From contig CAZYYM010000108.1 in assembly GCA_964651385.1 (NCBI GenBank), positions 1 to 11,322 on the forward strand: 11,322 nucleotides of DNA, in the 5' to 3' direction. Below, in pieces: positions 7,875-11,322 of this stretch. Origin of the DNA: GCA-001735895 sp964651385 (GTDB lineage: Bacteria > Pseudomonadota > Gammaproteobacteria > GCA-001735895). Numbering within the stretch: position 1 is the stretch's first letter; each line of letters starts with the position of its first letter. Below the pieces are notes generated by a model. The model did no database searches. It saw nothing but the letters and a program-made list of their open reading frames with translations, and was not told the origin of the DNA. The position numbers were made by a program, and so were the translations under genes.

Positions 7875-8149
7875 TAAGCTCGGCTGCTAATACCGATAAA
7901 CCTGATCGGTCTAGCTACGATGTAGTTATCGCCGGTAGCGCCATGATGGGTGCGTCAACTGCCTGGTTTTTATCGGAAAATGTGGAATTCGACGGCTCCT
8001 GGGATACCAGCGACATTTTAGCCGAAGCTCCTCAGGCCGATACTGGCGACCTGGCTCAAACACGCCACGGCGATTCCTTTGCTTCGACAGAACTGGGTTG
8101 CAGCGGACTTGCGACCATGAATATAGTTAACGATGCTAAAACAACCTAA
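7871..8149 (+). pseudogene. Remnant of an FAD-dependent oxidoreductase (DAO/DadA-like), start lost and mostly deleted
   Basis: The frame after hyuB reads, in part, RSSYDVVIAGSAMMGASTAW and FLSENVEFDGS. This is the N-terminal dinucleotide-binding motif (GxGxxG-like GSAMMGAS) of FAD-dependent oxidoreductases that oxidise amines or amino acids, normally about 400 residues. From the GS onward the sequence departs from the family (WDTSDILAEAPQADTGD and so on). A late piece, SFASTELGCSG, may echo the segment that usually follows the second FAD strand. The frame stops at 8149, giving about 90 codons. The likely original start, 7 bases after GGGGAGG, is ATA rather than ATG. An internal ATG at 7943 could still make a 68-residue peptide, but it would lack the first strand of the FAD fold. 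The parts call is good; reading it as a pseudogene rather than a small novel protein is inference. Confidence 0.7.
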
Positions 8150-8161
8150 GAGGAAATAAAC

Positions 8162-8866
8162 GTGAGCGATAAACCCGTAGTATTAATCGTCGGTGGTGGT
8201 AGTGGCATCGGCGCTGATTCAGCTAAAACCCTGTCCGAGAAAGGATATGATGTTGCTGTCATGTCATCATCAGGTAAAGGTGAGGCGTTGGGTCATGAAC
8301 TCGGTGGATTAGGTTTTACCGGTTCGAATCTGGTGGTTAAAGATGTGCAGAATTTTGTCAACACAGCCATGGATCAATTCGGTCGCATCGATGCTGTAGT
8401 CAATTGCACCGGCCATGGACCGAAAGGCGATATTATGGAAATTTCGGACGAAGACTGGCATCTGGGTATGGATTATTATTTTACCAATGTGGTACGAATT
8501 ACTCGGCTGGTGTTGCCGATTATGCTAAAGCAGGGTAAAGGCTCGATTGTGAACATCTCGACCTTCGCGGTGTTCGAACCTGATCCTGATTTTCCAACCT
8601 CGGCGGTTTTCCGTGCGAGCCTGGCAACCTATACCAAACTGTTCAGCAGCAAATATGCTGCCGAAGGCGTTCGTATGAATAATATCCTGCCCGGTTTTAT
8701 CGATAGTCTGCCGGAGAAAGAAGACCGTGTGGCACGTATTCCTGCCGGCCGATATGCGAAGGTCCGTGAATTGTCTGAATCGGTTGTTTTCCTGGCCTCC
8801 GATGCATCGAGTTATATCACCGGACAAAACCTGCGTGTCGATGGTGGATTAACCCACTCTGTCTAG
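8162..8866 (+). CDS. SDR family oxidoreductase lacking the YxxxK catalytic signature
   Basis: This 234-residue protein has the classical SDR Rossmann fold and would bind NAD(P)H in the cytoplasm. Visible are GGGSGIG (11-17, the cofactor glycine motif), FGRIDAVVNCTGHG (73-86, equivalent to the NNAG region), GSIVNIST (127-134, with S133 or T134 at the catalytic serine position), RMNNILPGFIDS (171-182) and SDASSYITGQNLRVDGGL (213-230). In ordinary SDRs the active site has Tyr-x-x-x-Lys about 17 residues after the serine. Here that position reads FRASL (150-154), so both Tyr and Lys are replaced. The reaction is therefore unclear: it may be a divergent subfamily with another mechanism or a non-catalytic role. 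The start is GTG, chosen because AGAGGA lies 7 bases upstream and the protein begins with the expected MSDKPVVLIVGGG layout. It sits 12 bases after the FAD remnant and 22 bases before the aminotransferase. Confidence 0.88.
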   Translation: MSDKPVVLIVGGGSGIGADSAKTLSEKGYDVAVMSSSGKGEALGHELGGLGFTGSNLVVKDVQNFVNTAMDQFGRIDAVVNCTGHGPKGDIMEISDEDWHLGMDYYFTNVVRITRLVLPIMLKQGKGSIVNISTFAVFEPDPDFPTSAVFRASLATYTKLFSSKYAAEGVRMNNILPGFIDSLPEKEDRVARIPAGRYAKVRELSESVVFLASDASSYITGQNLRVDGGLTHSV

Positions 8867-8888
8867 GCGACTGGAATGACTTAGACTG

Positions 8889-10031
8889 ATGCGACATTTT
8901 GAGCTTGAAAAATATTTTTCACAATGGGAGTTCACCGCTCGCTATCACATGACAGCGTCGGATATGGAAAGCATGAGCCTGGCTGAACTCAAAAGCATGG
9001 CCAGTGAAGACGATCGTGCCGGTCTGGATAATTTATGGCTGGGTTATACCGAAACCTGGGGTGCGCCGGATTTACGCGAAACGATTGCGCAGACTTACCG
9101 CAATATGCAGGCAGAAAATATACTCTGTATGGCCGGTGCAGGCGAGGGTATCTATGCCACCATGCGTGTTCTGTTAGACAAACGGGATCACGTGATTGTC
9201 GTCGTTCCAAATTATCAGAGTGCCGAAACCGTCCCGCTGGATATTTGTCAGGTGAGTGGCGTAAGAGTCTTTCAGGAAAATAACTGGCGCCTCGATATCC
9301 AGGATGTCGAAGCTGCGATACGGCCGAATACGCGATTGATTTCGATTAACTACCCGCAGAATCCAACGGGTGCAGTCATGCCGCGGGAGGACCTTGATGC
9401 TCTAATTGCGCTGTGTCGAAAGCACGATATCTACCTGTTTAGCGACGAGGTTTATCGGGGTATTGAGCTGGATGTTGCCGATAGAATGCCGCAGATTGCC
9501 GATGTCTACGAAAAAGGAATTTCGTTGAATGTCATGTCCAAAGCTTACGGCTTGCCCGGTTTACGTGTAGGCTGGTTGGCCAGCCAGCAAGTCGGCCTGT
9601 TACAGAAGGTCGAACGTTATAAGCACTATCTGTCGATTTGTAATTCGGCGCCGAGCGAACGGCTGAGTGTTATCGCACTCAGGAGTCGTGACAGGATCCT
9701 CGAGCGAAATCGGGCCATCGTGCGCAATAACATCCTGGCGCTGGAACGCTTTTTTGGTGACTATCCGGCATTGTTCGAGTGGCAACGACCGCAGGGCGGA
9801 TGTGTTACATTTCCGCGCTATATTGGGGAAGATGGTGTCGAGGCATTCTGCCGCTCACTCGTTGAAGATAGCGGCGTCCTGTTATTGCCGTCGTCGATTT
9901 ATCGATCCGAACTCATGGCCACGCCGACCGACTGTTTCCGTATCGGCTATGGTCGACTGGGCGTCTTCGAACAAGGCATACAGGTAATGCGTGAGCATAT
10001 CGAAAATAAATATACTCATCTATTAGGTTAA
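8889..10031 (+). CDS. PLP-dependent class I/II aminotransferase
   Basis: This is a 380-residue fold-type-I aminotransferase, which moves an amino group between an amino acid and a 2-oxo acid. Features are LGYTETWGAPDLRETIA (51-67, the substrate-side loop), NYPQNPTG (154-161, with N158 contacting PLP), SDEVYRG (185-191, with D186 pairing the PLP ring nitrogen and Y189), MSKAYGLPGLRVGW (216-229, with K218 the Schiff-base lysine and R226), and R351 in DCFRIGYG for the substrate carboxylate. All key residues are present. The N-terminal region (YFSQWEFTARYHMTASDMES, then MSLAEL) is reminiscent of the group that includes capreomycidine synthase and MppQ-like enzymes acting on arginine-derived compounds, but that is recollection-level similarity and no substrate is assigned. 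The ribosome binding site is weak. It is the last gene of the hyu cluster, followed by a 155-base gap. Confidence 0.9.
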   Translation: MRHFELEKYFSQWEFTARYHMTASDMESMSLAELKSMASEDDRAGLDNLWLGYTETWGAPDLRETIAQTYRNMQAENILCMAGAGEGIYATMRVLLDKRDHVIVVVPNYQSAETVPLDICQVSGVRVFQENNWRLDIQDVEAAIRPNTRLISINYPQNPTGAVMPREDLDALIALCRKHDIYLFSDEVYRGIELDVADRMPQIADVYEKGISLNVMSKAYGLPGLRVGWLASQQVGLLQKVERYKHYLSICNSAPSERLSVIALRSRDRILERNRAIVRNNILALERFFGDYPALFEWQRPQGGCVTFPRYIGEDGVEAFCRSLVEDSGVLLLPSSIYRSELMATPTDCFRIGYGRLGVFEQGIQVMREHIENKYTHLLG

Positions 10032-10087
10032 ATCGTGGTCATCCACAGACGTTTCGTTGAGCCAAATTTATTCGAGGGGAAGCGGTG

Positions 10088-10117
10088 ATGAGTCAGTCAG
10101 ATCGAAATAAAGACTGA
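10088..10117 (+). other. Nine-codon open frame behind a strong Shine-Dalgarno, possible leader peptide
   Basis: In the gap between the aminotransferase and pldA, GAGGGGA (10074-10080) sits 7 bases before ATG at 10088, which opens MSQSDRNKD and stops at 10117. The 6-base inverted repeat TCAGTC (10093-10098) / GACTGA (10112-10117) covers most of this frame. It could be a leader, the last trace of a lost gene, or chance. No run of one amino acid suggesting classical attenuation is seen. Confidence 0.2.
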
Positions 10118-10186
10118 TTGCCGGACGCCGGGCCGGTTGAGTAGAGGTATGATAGCCGGCATTTATATCCGCGTAAGCTTGTAAAG

Positions 10187-11203
10187 ATGGAAAAAATATT
10201 TTGGTTTCTAGTCTGTCTGGTTTTGGCCTTGCCTGTGCAACAAACATATGCCCGGTCCTTAACCGAAACTGAAGATACATCGGTTAAGCCGGAGGACATG
10301 GTGATTGATGCCTGTTTGTCGGTTGCTATCATTACGGCTGATGCAGATGAGACTGCCGGGCAATTACGGAGGAGCTGCGAGGAACAATCATCCGGTATTG
10401 TGCAGGAGCGGCTATTTTTTGAGAAAAGTGTCGGTAATAACCCGTTCGCAATTTTGCCTCATCGTCCCAATTATCTGCTACCGCTGAGCTATTCGAAATT
10501 AGATCAAACGCTTTACGAGCCACAGCTACAGGGGAATGATCTGGATAAGCTTGAAACCAAGTTCCAGGTATCGCTTAAATATGTAGCCGCCGAAGATTTT
10601 GTCATTGAAGGTGTCAATCTCCAGTTCGCTTTTACCGCCACCAGTTGGTGGCAGTCCTATAACAGGGCCATTTCGGCGCCGTTCAGGGAAACAAATTACG
10701 AACCCGAATTGATTTTTTCCTACAGCAGACCCTGGTCATTGATCGGATTGCCGGTGAAACATGGATTTGTATCGCTGAATCATCAGTCGAATGGTCAGTC
10801 AGGGACCTTGTCGCGTAGCTGGAACCGGATCATCGGAGGTATATCCATTGGCCATAAAGAAGTTGTCTGGCAGCTACAACTCTGGTGGCGTTTTCCTGAA
10901 GATACCAAGGCTGGACCCGATGATCCGTCCGGGGACGACAATCCCGATATCGAGAAATTTCTCGGGGCAGGCCAGATAGGCGCTCTGTGGCGGCTATCCC
11001 GCAATCATAATCTGGAGTTAATACTTCGTAATAACTTGCGCCGTGACAATAAGGGTGCGATTGAACTCGATTGGTCCTATCCTTTCACCGACCACCTTCG
11101 TGGATTCGTGCAATATTTTAATGGTTATGGTGAAAGCCTGATTTATTATAACGAGTCTTCGGAGCGATTGAGCATCGGGTTTAAATTTACCGACTGGTTG
11201 TGA
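10187..11203 (+). CDS. pldA: Outer-membrane phospholipase A (OMPLA)
   Basis: PldA is a dimeric, calcium-dependent outer-membrane beta-barrel that hydrolyses phospholipids reaching the outer leaflet, and so helps keep the lipid asymmetry of the outer membrane. The 338-residue protein has a signal peptide (hydrophobic FWFLVCLVLALPVQQTYA, cleaved near YAR, residue 23). It has the family hallmark SLNHQSNGQSGTLSRSWNR, with H199, S201 and N213 spaced exactly as the E. coli catalytic triad (142/144/156). ATSWWQSYN (151-159), ETNYEPEL (168-175) and FVQYFNGYGESLIYYN are also typical. The region between the signal peptide and the first barrel strand is long (about 95 residues) and holds two cysteines (C43, C64) that could form a disulfide. 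No strong Shine-Dalgarno is seen. A barrel-type ending (LSIGFKFTDWL) shows the gene is complete. It is probably a separate unit from the hyu cluster. Confidence 0.93.
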   Translation: MEKIFWFLVCLVLALPVQQTYARSLTETEDTSVKPEDMVIDACLSVAIITADADETAGQLRRSCEEQSSGIVQERLFFEKSVGNNPFAILPHRPNYLLPLSYSKLDQTLYEPQLQGNDLDKLETKFQVSLKYVAAEDFVIEGVNLQFAFTATSWWQSYNRAISAPFRETNYEPELIFSYSRPWSLIGLPVKHGFVSLNHQSNGQSGTLSRSWNRIIGGISIGHKEVVWQLQLWWRFPEDTKAGPDDPSGDDNPDIEKFLGAGQIGALWRLSRNHNLELILRNNLRRDNKGAIELDWSYPFTDHLRGFVQYFNGYGESLIYYNESSERLSIGFKFTDWL

Positions 11204-11221
11204 GGCAGATAGGATGTTTAA

Positions 11222-11239
11222 TCTCTCCACCTGGAGGGA
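11222..11239. terminator. Hairpin between pldA and tRNA-Arg, possible terminator
   Basis: TCTCTCC (11222-11228) pairs with GGAGGGA (11233-11239) across a 4-base loop, with one T-G mismatch that is a wobble only in one transcript direction. It lies between the end of pldA and the convergent tRNA gene, where a terminator is expected. Neither side has a clear run of T, so an intrinsic terminator is not certain. Confidence 0.3.
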
Positions 11240-11261
11240 GTGACGGGGTAAATAGGTAAAA

Positions 11262-11322
11262 TGGTGTCCCCGGCCCGGTTCGAACGGGCAACCTACGCCT
11301 TAGGAGGGCGTCGCGCTATCCA
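11262..11322 (-). tRNA. tRNA-Arg (anticodon CCT), 3' part only
   Basis: The reverse complement shows an anticodon arm ACGCC-CTCCTAA-GGCGT with anticodon CCT (reads AGG, Arg). It also shows a variable region AGGTT, a T arm GCCCG-TTCGAAC-CGGGC, and the acceptor strand CGGGGAC followed by A and the encoded CCA end. About 16 bases of the 5' end (acceptor and start of the D arm) lie beyond the right edge. The bases before the anticodon stem (TGGATAGCGCG) fit the second half of a D arm. An encoded CCA is usual in Gammaproteobacteria. The 3' half of the same isoacceptor gene is a known integration site in enterobacteria; no integrase is visible here. Confidence 0.9.

Noticed and set aside
10148..10153. 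TATGAT as the -10 box of a pldA promoter
   Set aside because: The hexamer is plausible, but no -35-like element lies 16-18 bases upstream and no extended -10 TG is present.

Overview
The window looks like part of a chromosome from a gammaproteobacterium, probably marine and uncultured. Base composition is moderate, close to half GC. The cysM / PolB-like exonuclease / rlmD cluster is typical of Gammaproteobacteria. There is a PldA-type outer-membrane phospholipase, a TonB-dependent receptor (so a Gram-negative envelope), and a tRNA with an encoded CCA end. The taxonomic placement is inferred from gene content only.

Layout. At the left edge, on the minus strand, is the N-terminus of a TonB-dependent outer-membrane receptor, transcribed divergently from everything else. 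Then, on the plus strand, come a housekeeping run of cysM (cysteine synthase B), a PolB-family 3'-5' exonuclease homologue with an altered catalytic motif, and rlmD (23S rRNA m5U1939 methyltransferase). After a 154-base gap comes a stand-alone P-II nitrogen regulator (GlnK/GlnB type), not followed by amtB. After another gap of about 177 bases starts the main accessory unit: hyuA and hyuB (hydantoinase/oxoprolinase subunits), a decayed remnant of an FAD-dependent oxidoreductase, a short-chain dehydrogenase (SDR) that lacks the YxxxK signature, and a fold-type-I PLP aminotransferase. The window ends with pldA (outer-membrane phospholipase A) and the 3' part of a minus-strand tRNA-Arg (anticodon CCT), cut by the right edge.

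How the genes fit together. HyuA and HyuB homologues together open cyclic amides (hydantoins, 5-oxoproline) or do related ATP-dependent chemistry. With an SDR and an aminotransferase in the same tight operon, the likely theme is breakdown or remodelling of a nitrogen-containing, amino-acid-derived compound. The fourth enzyme, an FAD oxidoreductase, appears to have been lost: its Shine-Dalgarno sequence is intact, but an ATA codon stands where the start codon should be, and only about 90 codons remain of a gene that should be about four times longer. The P-II protein directly upstream makes a link to nitrogen status attractive but unproven.

The most notable observations are the broken FAD gene inside an otherwise intact operon, the SDR without its catalytic Tyr and Lys, and the exonuclease homologue with a DxA in place of the DxE metal-binding motif. 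No CRISPR array, insertion sequence, rRNA or prophage gene is visible, and no stretch longer than 300 bases is empty.
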